Assembly (NCBI GenBank): GCA_022821085.1
Contig: JAJEEG010000002.1
Coordinates: forward strand, 248,001-312,000
DNA length: 64,000 bases
DNA from: Candidatus Latescibacterota bacterium
GTDB taxonomy: Bacteria; JAAXHH01
Direction of reading: 5' to 3'
The notes below the pieces were generated by a model. The model was not told where the DNA came from, did no database searches, and saw only the letters and a list, made by a program, of their open reading frames with translations. A program made the translations under genes and the position numbers. Positions 8,514-16,998 of this stretch are shown here, one piece after another; the stretch's first letter is position 1; every line of letters begins with the position of its first letter.

Positions 8514-9500
8514 ATGTACATCGGAACGCAGACCCGGTGCCGAAACGAAACGGACATCGAGGTCCTGGCACAGCTGGGCGTATTCAACGTGGACCAGACG
8601 CCGGCGGAACCCTGGGCCGAGTGGACGGCCGACCTGCTGAAAGCCCTGCGCGAACGGTTCGACCGATACAGGATCAACCTCGAGATGATCCATATCCCCC
8701 TGGGCTCCGCGAGCGCCTTCCACAACGAGGCCGGCGCCATATTCCTGGGCAAGAGCGATGCGCGGGACCGCGCGCTGGACCGCATGTGCGAGACCGTGCG
8801 CATGGCTTCGGAGGCCGGGATACGGGGGCTGAACTACAACATCACCCTGCTGGGCCACCTGCGTACCGAGCCCGGGTACGGCCGCGGCGGCGCGAAGCTG
8901 TCGTCCTTCGATTACGACAAGCTGGACCAGTCCCGGCCTGAATTCGAAGGCGGTCCCGCCGACGAGGACGAGATGTGGGAGCGCATCGACCATTGGCTGA
9001 AGACGATCATCCCCGTGGCCGAGGAATACAAGGTACAGATGGCGTGCCACCCTTCGGACCCGGGCATTGGGCACGGCAGGACGTACCGCGGCGTCGCCCG
9101 CGTGCTGGGCATGTCGGACGGCTTCAAGAAGCTCATCGACCTGTACGACAGTCCCTACAACGGGCTGAACTTCTGCCAGGGCTGCATGTCGGAAAGCCTC
9201 GAGAACCCCGCGGAGGAGATCTTCGACGTGATCCGCTATTTCGGCACCCGGAAGAAGATCTTCAACGTCCACTTCCGGAACATCAAGGGACGGCTGAACA
9301 AGTTCGTGGAGGTCTTCCCCGACGAGGGCGACGTGGACATGCTGAAGGCGATGCGTACCTACAAGGAAGTGGGATACGAGTACATGATCATGCCGGACCA
9401 CGTACCCGGAATCTCGGGGCCCGAAGCCGGCCAGGTGGGATTCGCCTACGCCTACGGGTACATCCACGCGGCGATCCAGGCGGCGAATGCGGCGGACTAG
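8514..9500 (+). CDS. uxuA: UxuA-family mannonate dehydratase-like protein
   Basis: TIM-barrel, metal-dependent enzyme of 328 residues, resembling D-mannonate dehydratase of the glucuronate pathway (D-mannonate to 2-keto-3-deoxygluconate). UxuA-type segments appear in order: MACHPSDP, FCQGCMSE, FNVHFRNI, DEGDVDM and MPDHVP, which hold the Cys, His and Asp metal ligands. The ATG at 8514 is preceded by GGAGG at 8503-8507. At 328 residues it is shorter than the 360-394 of classic UxuA, so it may be a divergent sugar-acid dehydratase. It sits in a probable operon with the AmpG-like carrier, consistent with uptake and dehydration of a sugar acid. Confidence 0.85.
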   Translation: MYIGTQTRCRNETDIEVLAQLGVFNVDQTPAEPWAEWTADLLKALRERFDRYRINLEMIHIPLGSASAFHNEAGAIFLGKSDARDRALDRMCETVRMASEAGIRGLNYNITLLGHLRTEPGYGRGGAKLSSFDYDKLDQSRPEFEGGPADEDEMWERIDHWLKTIIPVAEEYKVQMACHPSDPGIGHGRTYRGVARVLGMSDGFKKLIDLYDSPYNGLNFCQGCMSESLENPAEEIFDVIRYFGTRKKIFNVHFRNIKGRLNKFVEVFPDEGDVDMLKAMRTYKEVGYEYMIMPDHVPGISGPEAGQVGFAYAYGYIHAAIQAANAAD

Positions 9501-9531
9501 GCTGAATCAGACTGGTCTAGACTGTTCTGGA

Positions 9532-10347
9532 TTAGCGAGCCGGGGTGGCCTCCGCGGCATTGTAAGTCCGCAGCCCATCATCCCCGATCGGCTCCAGGGG
9601 CGTGAAGTCCCGGTTGTTCTGGTACCAGGGCCGGACCTCGCGCGTGCAGGCGTTGCCGACGGCGTTGTAGATCAGGTAGAAGATGGCCCGCCGCCACGGC
9701 GAGACGTTGTCGGCCGAACCGTGGACGATGTTGCTGTGGATCAGGGCGACCGAGCCCGCCGGGCCGATCAGGGGTTCGATGCCGTTCTCATCGGCCAGTT
9801 TCTCCAGGGTCGGCCTGTCGATATTGAACAGATGGTAGCCCCGGCCCTTGGCGTCCGCGTGAAGCTCCGAATCCAGCAAACCCCAACGGTGGGACCCCGG
9901 AATGATCATGAGCGGCGAGGTGACGGGCGTGCAGTCGTCGATGAACACTGACGCCATGATGCAATTGGGCGCGGGCATGCCGTCGACCTTGTACCACGAC
10001 GGGTAGTCCTGGTGCCAGGTCCACGACGCCCCGCTTCCGAAGCCCTGCTTGGGGTTCATGCGGGTCTGGTGCAGGTAGACCTCGTCACCCAGCAGTTGGC
10101 GGACCGGATCCATCAGACGGGGCAGGCGCGCCAGCCGTCCGAAGGGCTCGGAGTAGGTATGCGCCCCGAAAGCCAGCCGGGCGGCCGTGGGATCGTCCTT
10201 CTCCCGCACCACCTCCGGTCCCTGGCGGCTCAGCACGTCCGGAACCGCCTCCTGCAGTGCTTTCACTTCCGCTTCGTCGAGTAACCCCGAGAAAAACAGG
10301 TAGCCGGATTCGTGGAAGGCGGCGATCTGCTGGTCGTTAAGCGTCAT
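9532..10347 (-). CDS. Phytanoyl-CoA dioxygenase (PhyH) family protein
   Basis: Fe(II)/2-oxoglutarate-dependent oxygenase of 271 residues with a jelly-roll fold. The 2-His-1-carboxylate triad is visible: His112 and Asp114 in WHQDYPSW and His209 in SNIVHGS. The 2-oxoglutarate-binding arginine is in SPWRRA just after. The N-terminus (FHESGYLFFSGLL) is typical of the family. The start at 10347 has GAGG about 6 bases upstream. Homologues hydroxylate ectoine, phytanoyl-CoA or small amines; the substrate here cannot be read from sequence. It is transcribed away from the glycosylasparaginase gene's promoter side and could follow it in one transcript (63-base gap). Confidence 0.88.
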   Translation of the reverse strand: MTLNDQQIAAFHESGYLFFSGLLDEAEVKALQEAVPDVLSRQGPEVVREKDDPTAARLAFGAHTYSEPFGRLARLPRLMDPVRQLLGDEVYLHQTRMNPKQGFGSGASWTWHQDYPSWYKVDGMPAPNCIMASVFIDDCTPVTSPLMIIPGSHRWGLLDSELHADAKGRGYHLFNIDRPTLEKLADENGIEPLIGPAGSVALIHSNIVHGSADNVSPWRRAIFYLIYNAVGNACTREVRPWYQNNRDFTPLEPIGDDGLRTYNAAEATPAR

Positions 10348-10410
10348 TCCTTACCTCGATATTTGCGGTCGTCCGGATTCCCTTCGGTGCCCCAGGTCAG
10401 GCCGACAGGT

Positions 10411-11562
10411 TTATCTCTGCTGCCGCTCCAACTTCCTCTCTTCCACCCGCTCCATCAACCGTTCCATCGTCGGCCCAGGGATCTTCGATTTGTCGTAGAC
10501 GTACGCCAGGGGTACCAGCCGGGCGCCGTCGGCGTTGGCCACGGCGTAACTGTCCCGCCCGGGGAAGTACTCCAGGTATTCATCCGGCATCTGGTACATG
10601 GTCGCGCCGCCGAAGCGGCCGTCCTTGGCCACGGCGTAGAAGTTCAGGCTGAACATCGGCCGGCCGTCGTCCGTCAGCAGGCGGTCCTCGGTCATGGCCA
10701 CGGCCCGTTCGAGCGTTGCAAGGCAGGCTTCCTGGGGTGATTTGCCCTGCCGCATGAACTCCACGATCAGGAACGCGCCGCAGACCTTGATGTTCGCCTC
10801 GCCACGACCCGTGGAACCTGCGGCGCCGACTTCGTTGTCGCAGTACTGCCCCGTGCCGATGATGGGGCTGTCGCCCACGCGGCCCGGGATCTTCCAGGAC
10901 AGGCCGCTCGTGGTCGTCACGCTGCCGATGTCGCCGTTGGCGTCCACGCCGCACATGTTGATCGTGCCGCCCGGCCGATCGATCACGATATCGTCCTCGT
11001 GGTCCAGCCAGTCGTCGTCCGGACTGAGCTGGGACCGCCAGCGCAACCAGTCCTGCCTGCTCTCCTCGGACAACAGGTCCTGTTCCTTGAAACCCATGCC
11101 CAGGGCGAAGCGCTTCGCGCCCTTGCCGACCAGCATGATGTGATCGGTGTAATCCATGATGGCTTTCGCCACCAGTGACGCCGAGGCGATATCCTCCAGC
11201 GCGGCGACCGAACCGGCACGCCGGGTGGGTCCGTGCATGACGGACGCGTCCAGGGTGACAACGCCGTCCGCGTTCGGACGCCCGCCCAGCCCCACGGACT
11301 GGTCATTCGGATCCAGCTCCTGGATGTTCACGCCGGCAATGACCGCATCGAGGGGGTCGGCCTGGTCGTTCGTCATCATCTCGTAGGCTTTGGCGACGCC
11401 GCGAATACCGTTGCGAGACGCGACGATGGTCGGCGGCGCGGGGACGCCGTGATTGGTGGGTACAGATGCGGCGTGGGCCTTCGCGGACGCGGCATGACCA
11501 GCAGCGAGGCCGGTCAGCGCGAGGGCGGAGGTTTCCAAAAAGGCGCGGCGGGTGACTGGCAT
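10411..11562 (-). CDS. Exported glycosylasparaginase (N4-GlcNAc-asparaginase family)
   Basis: Ntn-hydrolase of 383 residues that cleaves beta-aspartyl or glycosyl-asparagine bonds. A twin-arginine signal is clear: TRRAFLE at residues 4-10 followed by an alanine-rich hydrophobic stretch to about residue 32, so the enzyme should be exported folded. The autoprocessing site is GGTINM, with Thr200 as the nucleophile freed at the start of the beta chain. The conserved GRVGDSPIIGTG segment (substrate binding) follows. GAGG lies 7 bases before the ATG. Isoaspartyl peptidase activity is an alternative, but the GTIxM sequence and GDSP motif favour the glycosylasparaginase branch. Confidence 0.92.
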   Translation of the reverse strand: MPVTRRAFLETSALALTGLAAGHAASAKAHAASVPTNHGVPAPPTIVASRNGIRGVAKAYEMMTNDQADPLDAVIAGVNIQELDPNDQSVGLGGRPNADGVVTLDASVMHGPTRRAGSVAALEDIASASLVAKAIMDYTDHIMLVGKGAKRFALGMGFKEQDLLSEESRQDWLRWRSQLSPDDDWLDHEDDIVIDRPGGTINMCGVDANGDIGSVTTTSGLSWKIPGRVGDSPIIGTGQYCDNEVGAAGSTGRGEANIKVCGAFLIVEFMRQGKSPQEACLATLERAVAMTEDRLLTDDGRPMFSLNFYAVAKDGRFGGATMYQMPDEYLEYFPGRDSYAVANADGARLVPLAYVYDKSKIPGPTMERLMERVEERKLERQQR

Positions 11563-11962
11563 GGGAGGACCTCTTCGTTGCAGATTGATTATGCAGGAAT
11601 AGCCGAAGTCAGGCCGGTATTATACGTCGGCTGGAGTATCCATGACAAGGAAAAGAAGCGATCATGAATTCACCAATCCGCCGCAATACCGATCGCCATG
11701 CAGCCATGTCGATGGCGAATCCTGTGCCGTTTGACGTAGACGCAAAACGGTGGATCGGCTAGTTTCGCGTGCACGAAACTTAAATCGGTGCGTTCTGGAT
11801 GTATGAGGAACCGGTTACGATCTGTGCGTTGGGAAGACGGACGAACAAACGGAACGTTGGCAGGAGGCCGTCTGCCTACAAAAGCCGAGTGGGAGAATGC
11901 GGAGTGAGGTCCGGAAGGATTAGCCTTACCATCGGGGATCTACGTTTAACTGAACATCATCA
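11563..11962. other. Intergenic region (400 bp) without a supported gene
   Basis: Lies between the start of the glycosylasparaginase gene and the stop of the secreted hypothetical gene. The only structure I see is a perfect inverted repeat, AGTTTCG (11761-11767) and CGAAACT (11774-11780), around a 6-base loop and without a T tract. A 32-codon frame at 11664-11762 has no ribosome binding site or recognisable product. Base composition is lower in GC than the flanking genes. Confidence 0.6.
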
Positions 11963-12529
11963 TTAAAGTCGGGCACGGACTCCCACCCAGAGGGTTTGTC
12001 CTGATTGTTCGTTATACACTACGTTCAACATCGGGGCTAACCTTATCCCGCTGGTTCTCGTGCTGGAGATTCTCTCCCATTGGTCACTTTCGACCACCGC
12101 GCCGATCGCGAAGCCAACCGCCCCACTGATTAATCCGAAATAGCCAGTGAGCATGGCGGTCGTTTCGAGTCTTTCCTGGGTACCACAGAAGAAAGAAATC
12201 CACCCGCAGTCTTCTTCGGCCAACAAACCTGCCGTTATCCCGGCTACTGCTCCTACCCCGCCACCTATCAGAAATCCGCGTTTCTTATAGGTCCGCTTCC
12301 CCGTGTAGCGTTCCAGCATCACGATATCTTCTCGCGGTACCGAAAGCAGGTTACTGTCGGTCAGCCTCAATTGTAAACTGTCCGAAGGACTTTCCAGTAC
12401 ATATCCATCGAAACGCGCATCGGGTGGCGAAGTAGTGACCCTCACGCGTTCTCCCAAACTCTGAGCTACTGCAACCGAGGATACAACGCTAAAAACCAAG
12501 AACATGCAAAGACGAAGTAACCAGTGCAT
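11963..12529 (-). CDS. Secreted or membrane hypothetical protein with glycine-rich hydrophobic segments
   Basis: I do not recognise the family. The product (188 residues) begins with a cleavable signal peptide (hydrophobic to about residue 20, then VAVAQS). A small beta-rich region follows with DxFDGYV and SVPREDIVMLE segments, resembling the short SH3-like RNA/ligand folds of other envelope proteins. Two glycine-rich hydrophobic stretches (about 85-105 and 125-145, GGGVGAVAGITAGLL and GLISGAVGFAIGAVV) look like glycine-zipper helices. The ATG at 12529 has AAGGGG 7 bases upstream; a GTG at 12547 is less likely. It has its own promoter near 12745. GC content is lower than in its neighbours. 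Confidence 0.75.
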   Translation of the reverse strand: MHWLLRLCMFLVFSVVSSVAVAQSLGERVRVTTSPPDARFDGYVLESPSDSLQLRLTDSNLLSVPREDIVMLERYTGKRTYKKRGFLIGGGVGAVAGITAGLLAEEDCGWISFFCGTQERLETTAMLTGYFGLISGAVGFAIGAVVESDQWERISSTRTSGIRLAPMLNVVYNEQSGQTLWVGVRARL

Positions 12530-12871
12530 CGGGAAGCCCCTTGTCACTGACGAATGACTGAATACGAACCCACCGAACTACTGATCAATACCTGTAGCCT
12601 GGTTCTGCCGCAGCGTTAACGCGAATCATACGACAACCGCGTGCAACGCTCGTTAATGTTTTGGTCTGATTCAGAATTGTGATCAATTGGTCACGAGGGG
12701 TGTCGGTCTGTACGAGACCTTGGATATTTCATATAATGACACAGTTGTTTAGAAGTCAACATTTTAGTGCGGAGGTCGCCATTGTCCCGATGCATTCCTG
12801 TGGTTTTACTACTGATCCTGAAATGGAATCGGCCAGATTCCAGGTCCCGGTACTTGACATGCCTGGATCGA
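12530..12871. other. AT-richer intergenic region with a long leader
   Basis: Holds the minus-strand promoter at 12731-12759 and about 195 bases of untranslated leader before the ATG at 12529. A perfect 10-bp palindrome GCGTTAACGC occurs inside the leader at 12613-12622. The stretch 12760-12871, next to the stop of the RNA methylase gene, shows nothing I can name. Confidence 0.5.
12731..12759 (-). promoter_or_regulatory. Sigma70-like promoter for the secreted hypothetical gene
   Basis: On the minus strand TTGACT (12759-12754), a 17-bp spacer, then TTATAT (12736-12731). The predicted start is near 12724, well upstream of the ATG at 12529. Confidence 0.6.
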
Positions 12872-13681
12872 TCAGCGCGTGTCCCGCACCCGGTTCAACA
12901 CCTCGTACAGCATCACGCCGGCGGCTACGGCCAGGTTCAGCGAATCGGCCCGGCCGGCCATGGGAATGCGCACCACGGTGTCGCAGGCATCCATGAACTT
13001 TTTAGAGAGTCCGTGCTGCTCGCTACCCAGGCACAGGAGGAGGGGTGGGGCGTAGGTCGCGGACCGGAAGTCGGTCGATGCGGCGTCCGAAGTGCCTATC
13101 ATTGGGATTTCAACCCGCCGCTTCCACTGGATCAGCGCTTCGAGGGAGGAACCAACCACCTGCTGTGAGAAGACGGCGCCCATGCTGCCGCGAACCGATG
13201 CGGGATCGTACGGATCCGCCGTATCGCCCAGCAGGATGACGCCCGTCGCGCCAGTGGCATCGCTTGTCCGCAGGATCGAACCCAGGTTGCCCGGGTTGCC
13301 CACGTCTTCGAGGACAACCCAACCGAGCGAATGGTTTAAAGCGGCTGCGCCAGCTTCGTCGAGGGCGGTCCACCTTTGCCGAACGACAGCCCCGAGACCC
13401 TGCGGACCGTCCTTTCTGGACAATGACTGAAACACATCGTCGCTGACGTACAGTACTTCGACGCCATCGTGCTCCGCCCGGTGCACCGTATCCCGTCCGA
13501 AGTCGCTTCTAAGCAGTTTCGGCGCGACGACGAGGGTCTCGATGTCCGCCGCGGTCTGCACCGCCTCGCCGACGAGCCGGATGCCTTCGGCGAAGAACAG
13601 CGCGGTTTCCCGTCGTTTCTTGCGCTGTGAGAGTGCGCGGATGGCCTTGATTCGGGGATTCTGCAGACTGGTAATGTCCAT
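12872..13681 (-). CDS. TrmH/SpoU-family RNA 2'-O-methyltransferase
   Basis: SPOUT-fold methylase of 269 residues that transfers a methyl group from SAM to a ribose 2'-OH of rRNA or tRNA. The N-terminal part (LQNPRIKAIRALSQRKKRRE) matches the substrate-binding L30e-like domain of the TsnR/RlmB group. The knotted SPOUT domain shows motif 1 in LEDVGNPGNLGSILRTSDATG, motif 2 in CLGSEQHGLS and motif 3 in IPMAGRADSLNLAVAAGV. I take the ATG at 13681; a TTG three codons earlier is possible. The exact RNA target (23S rRNA is most common for this layout) is not determinable. The gene stands alone, facing away from the large membrane-protein operon. Confidence 0.92.
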   Translation of the reverse strand: MDITSLQNPRIKAIRALSQRKKRRETALFFAEGIRLVGEAVQTAADIETLVVAPKLLRSDFGRDTVHRAEHDGVEVLYVSDDVFQSLSRKDGPQGLGAVVRQRWTALDEAGAAALNHSLGWVVLEDVGNPGNLGSILRTSDATGATGVILLGDTADPYDPASVRGSMGAVFSQQVVGSSLEALIQWKRRVEIPMIGTSDAASTDFRSATYAPPLLLCLGSEQHGLSKKFMDACDTVVRIPMAGRADSLNLAVAAGVMLYEVLNRVRDTR

Positions 13682-13910
13682 GGTTGACAACCGTATAGAA
13701 GTACCTGGGCAGCGTCAAGTCTATCTTCCGGACCTCCAGGTACCCCTCCCGCGCCGCGGTGTCGCGCGCCCGCACCTCGACTCCGCGCTTCCGCGCCGCG
13801 GACAATCACCTTGACACGGGCTTTCGGCGGGCTATACCCTCTTCCTTTACCGGTCGTCCCCGATGACCGACCGCGAACTGTTCGCTTTGCGCCGGCCCGA
13901 AAGGCTCCCC

Positions 13911-15866
13911 ATGTCGGTCACCCCGCCGGAAACAGCCCGGGAAGCACATCGCGTATCTACGCCGAGGGAGATGGTCACGCCCCGTGCCGTGGCTGTCGGC
14001 ATGGCCTGCTCGCTGATCCTGGGGATCGCCGATCCCTACTCCAACATGATCATCCAGGGTTCGTACCTGGGCAGCAACTTCACACCCATCGGCGTGGTCT
14101 TCCTCTTCGCCGTCCTCGTCGGGATCGTCAACACGCTGCTGCGTACCTGGTCGCCGGGACACGCGCTCACACAGGGCGAACTGGCCGTCGTCTACATCAT
14201 GTCGCTCATTGCGTCGGCCATCCCGTCGTACGGATTGACCGAGGTCCTCCTACCGGCCATGGCGTCGATGTACTACGCCACACCGGAAAACCGCTGGCTG
14301 GAGACCGTCACGCCCCACGTGGAACCGTGGCTGATGCCGCAGGATCCCGAGTCCGTGCGTTCGTTCTTCGAAGGCCTGCCCCGCGGCGGCGTCATCCCCT
14401 GGGGCGAGTGGGCCGTACCGCTCGCCACCTGGCTCAGCTTCGTCCTGGTACTGTACTTCGTGGTGTTCTGCATCACGGTCATCCTGCGCAAGCAGTGGGT
14501 GGAGCGGGAACGCCTGGTCTTTCCCCTGGTCAAGCTGCCGGCCGAGATGATCGATCCGGGCGAAGACGGTGCCCGTTCCCGCCTGGCGCCGTTCTTCCGC
14601 AACCGGATGATGTGGGCGGGTTTCGCCATTCCCTTCCTGATCAACGCCTGGAACGCCGTACACAACTACATCTACTTTTTTCCCACCATCTACTTCCAGG
14701 AGACGATCAGTCTCTTCGGCAACCAGTTGGTGCTGCCCATAAACCTGTCTTTCCCGCTGGTGGGTTTCGCCTATCTGCTCAGCCTCGAGATCTCCTTCAG
14801 CCTCTGGCTCTTCTTTCTCATCGGCCGGCTTCAGAACCTGGCGAACGCGAGCTTCGGCATCGACCTGGCGGGCAGCACCACGTTGCCCGGCGAGTACCAG
14901 ATGTTCGGCGCCCTGCTGGTGCTCGCCCTCTTCAGTCTCTGGCTGGCCCGGGCCCATATCCGCGAGATCATGGGCAAGGCGTTTCGCGGGGGAGCCACCC
15001 CGGACGATGCCAACGAACCGCTCTCCTACCGGTTCGCCGTGATCGGCGGCGGGCTGGGCGTGCTGTTCCTGCTCGGATGGCTGTGGGCGATCGGCCTGTC
15101 CGCCTGGCTGGCCATCATTCTGCTGATCCTCGTGCTGGCGGTCTACGTCGGTTTCGCGCGGATCGTGGCCGAAGGGGGCGTCCTCTTCGCGGAGACCTTC
15201 AATCCGCAGGAGTTCATGATCCACGGGTTCACCGGACCCGTCCTCGGCGCGCGCAACCTGGTCGCCATCGGGCTGACCAAGTTCTGGTTCACCCACACCC
15301 GCACGCTCATCATGCCCTCCATGGCCAACGGCCTGAAGCTGGCGGATACCGCGGGGCTCAGGAACCAGCGCTGGCTCACCGCGGCCATCGGCCTGGCCAT
15401 TCTATGCAGTCTGGCCAGTTCGATCTACACAGTCATGTACCTGGCCTACGAATACGGAGGCATCAATCTCAACTGGCAGTTCTTCGGGGAACTTCAGCAG
15501 AACCGGTTCAACTACTACGCGACGACCATCACCGCAACGTCCGAACCCGCCGGCCGGTGGTTCTTCTTTGGTCTGGGCGCCGCCATCATGTGGGCCCTGA
15601 TGTTCCTGCGGCAGAAGTTCATCTGGTGGCCCCTTCATTTCATCGGGTTTCCCGTGGGCGCCTCCGCTCCGCTTCTCACCGCCTGGTTCTCCATATTCCT
15701 GGCCTGGATGGTCAAAGGGCTGATTCTCAAATTCGGCGGGATCGACATCTACCGCAAGATGCTGCCCTTCTTCCTGGGTCTTATCCTCGGTGAGTTCGTC
15801 AGCGCGGGCCTGTGGGTCATCATAGATGGTTTGACGGGGATAACAGGGCATATCATATTCAACTGA
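13911..15866 (+). CDS. Large OPT-like membrane protein (DUF6785/DUF6784-type)
   Basis: Polytopic membrane protein of about 651 residues with some 14-16 hydrophobic segments. The layout resembles the DUF6785-DUF6784 proteins found in Planctomycetes and Latescibacteria, and more distantly oligopeptide-transporter (OPT) carriers; this assignment is from memory of conserved segments such as QGELAVVYIMSL and ERLVFPLVKLP. I prefer the ATG at 13911, which has GAAAGG 6 bases upstream, over the ATG at 13863. It is the first gene of a probable three-gene operon: the sialidase starts 34 bases after its stop and RmlA 30 bases later. A transport role for a peptide or glycan is plausible but unproven. Confidence 0.8.
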   Translation: MSVTPPETAREAHRVSTPREMVTPRAVAVGMACSLILGIADPYSNMIIQGSYLGSNFTPIGVVFLFAVLVGIVNTLLRTWSPGHALTQGELAVVYIMSLIASAIPSYGLTEVLLPAMASMYYATPENRWLETVTPHVEPWLMPQDPESVRSFFEGLPRGGVIPWGEWAVPLATWLSFVLVLYFVVFCITVILRKQWVERERLVFPLVKLPAEMIDPGEDGARSRLAPFFRNRMMWAGFAIPFLINAWNAVHNYIYFFPTIYFQETISLFGNQLVLPINLSFPLVGFAYLLSLEISFSLWLFFLIGRLQNLANASFGIDLAGSTTLPGEYQMFGALLVLALFSLWLARAHIREIMGKAFRGGATPDDANEPLSYRFAVIGGGLGVLFLLGWLWAIGLSAWLAIILLILVLAVYVGFARIVAEGGVLFAETFNPQEFMIHGFTGPVLGARNLVAIGLTKFWFTHTRTLIMPSMANGLKLADTAGLRNQRWLTAAIGLAILCSLASSIYTVMYLAYEYGGINLNWQFFGELQQNRFNYYATTITATSEPAGRWFFFGLGAAIMWALMFLRQKFIWWPLHFIGFPVGASAPLLTAWFSIFLAWMVKGLILKFGGIDIYRKMLPFFLGLILGEFVSAGLWVIIDGLTGITGHIIFN

Positions 15867-15900
15867 AAACCAGGGAACCGTCACAAACCGGGAACCACGA

Positions 15901-16968
15901 ATGACCGGCAAGTGTGAACAATCCGCCCTGTGGACCAGCAGCACAGACGGCTACGATACCTACCGCATACCCGCGATTATCGTGACGGTCCGTGGAACGG
16001 TCCTCGCCTTCTGCGAAGGCCGGAGGAACAGCCGGAGCGATACGGGCGACATCGACCTGCTGGTGAAGCGCAGCGAGGACGGCGGGCGCACCTGGTCGGA
16101 CCAGAAGGTGGTATGGGGGGACGCCGGGAACACCTGCGGCAATCCCTGTCCCGTGGTCGACCGGGTGACCGGGACCGTCTGGCTTCTGATGACCCACAAT
16201 CTGGGCATCGACCACGAACCCCGGATCATCGACGGGACGAGCCAGGGCACGCGGACCGTGTGGGTCACGGCGAGCGAGGACGACGGCCGCACGTGGCGCG
16301 AGCCGCGGGACATCACCGCCACCGCCAAGCGACCGGACTGGACCTGGTACGCCACCGGGCCGGGCAACGGCATCCAGCTTTCGTCGGGCCGGCTCTTGAT
16401 TCCCTGCGATCATATCGAGGCCGGGACGAAGCGCTACTATTCCCATGTCGTCTATAGCGACGACCACGGGGAAACCTGGCGTCTGGGCGGTTCCACTTCG
16501 ATAGACCAGGTCAACGAATGCTGCGTCGTCGAGCTGGCGAACGGGGACGTGCTGCTCAACACGCGAAACTACGACCGGACCCGGCGCACCCGGCAGGTCA
16601 CCCTCAGCAGCGACGGCGGGATGACCTGGCGGGACCAGCGCCACGACGAAACCCTGATCGAACCGATCTGCCAGGCCGCCATGGTCCGCTATCCCGGCAA
16701 AGGCGGCCACCCGGACGGGAGCGGCCGGCTGCTGTTCTCGAATCCGGCCAGCCGGGAGGAGCGGTGCAACCTGACCGTGCGTCTCTCCGAAGACGGCGGC
16801 GAATCCTGGCTACACAGCCGTGTGTTGCATCCGGGGCCCGCCGCCTATTCGTCCCTGGCCGTGCTACCGGACCGGACCGCCGCGTGCCTGTACGAATGCG
16901 GGGAAGAACATGCATACGAGACGATCACCCTGGCCCGGTTCGACCTGGCGTGGTTGATGGATGGGTGA
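15901..16968 (+). CDS. Exo-alpha-sialidase (neuraminidase)-like glycosidase
   Basis: Six-bladed propeller enzyme of 355 residues that is a good candidate for a true GH33-type sialidase. The RIP motif is present (YRIPAI at about 20-25), with an acidic cluster RSDTGDID where the catalytic Asp lies. Asp boxes read SEDGGRTW, SEDDGRTW, SDDHGETW, SSDGGMTW and SEDGGESW. A Tyr near AAYSSL and a Glu in CEYGEE-like ECGEEH correspond to the nucleophile pair region near the C-terminus. There is no signal peptide, so it may act on imported sugars. Position between a transporter-like protein and RmlA suggests glycan uptake and processing. Confidence 0.88.
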   Translation: MTGKCEQSALWTSSTDGYDTYRIPAIIVTVRGTVLAFCEGRRNSRSDTGDIDLLVKRSEDGGRTWSDQKVVWGDAGNTCGNPCPVVDRVTGTVWLLMTHNLGIDHEPRIIDGTSQGTRTVWVTASEDDGRTWREPRDITATAKRPDWTWYATGPGNGIQLSSGRLLIPCDHIEAGTKRYYSHVVYSDDHGETWRLGGSTSIDQVNECCVVELANGDVLLNTRNYDRTRRTRQVTLSSDGGMTWRDQRHDETLIEPICQAAMVRYPGKGGHPDGSGRLLFSNPASREERCNLTVRLSEDGGESWLHSRVLHPGPAAYSSLAVLPDRTAACLYECGEEHAYETITLARFDLAWLMDG

Positions 16969-16998
16969 AAGCACAGAACCGATAACCGGAGACCACAG

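Noticed and set aside
11664-11762. A 32-codon frame in the gap beside the glycosylasparaginase gene
   Set aside because: No ribosome binding site, promoter or recognisable protein; a chance frame is as likely.
14250-15296. Long open frame on the minus strand opposite the OPT-like gene
   Set aside because: Such frames are expected opposite genes in GC-rich DNA. It is low-complexity, rich in charged residues and Gly/Pro, has no motif or ribosome binding site, and lies wholly antisense to a gene with clear membrane helices.
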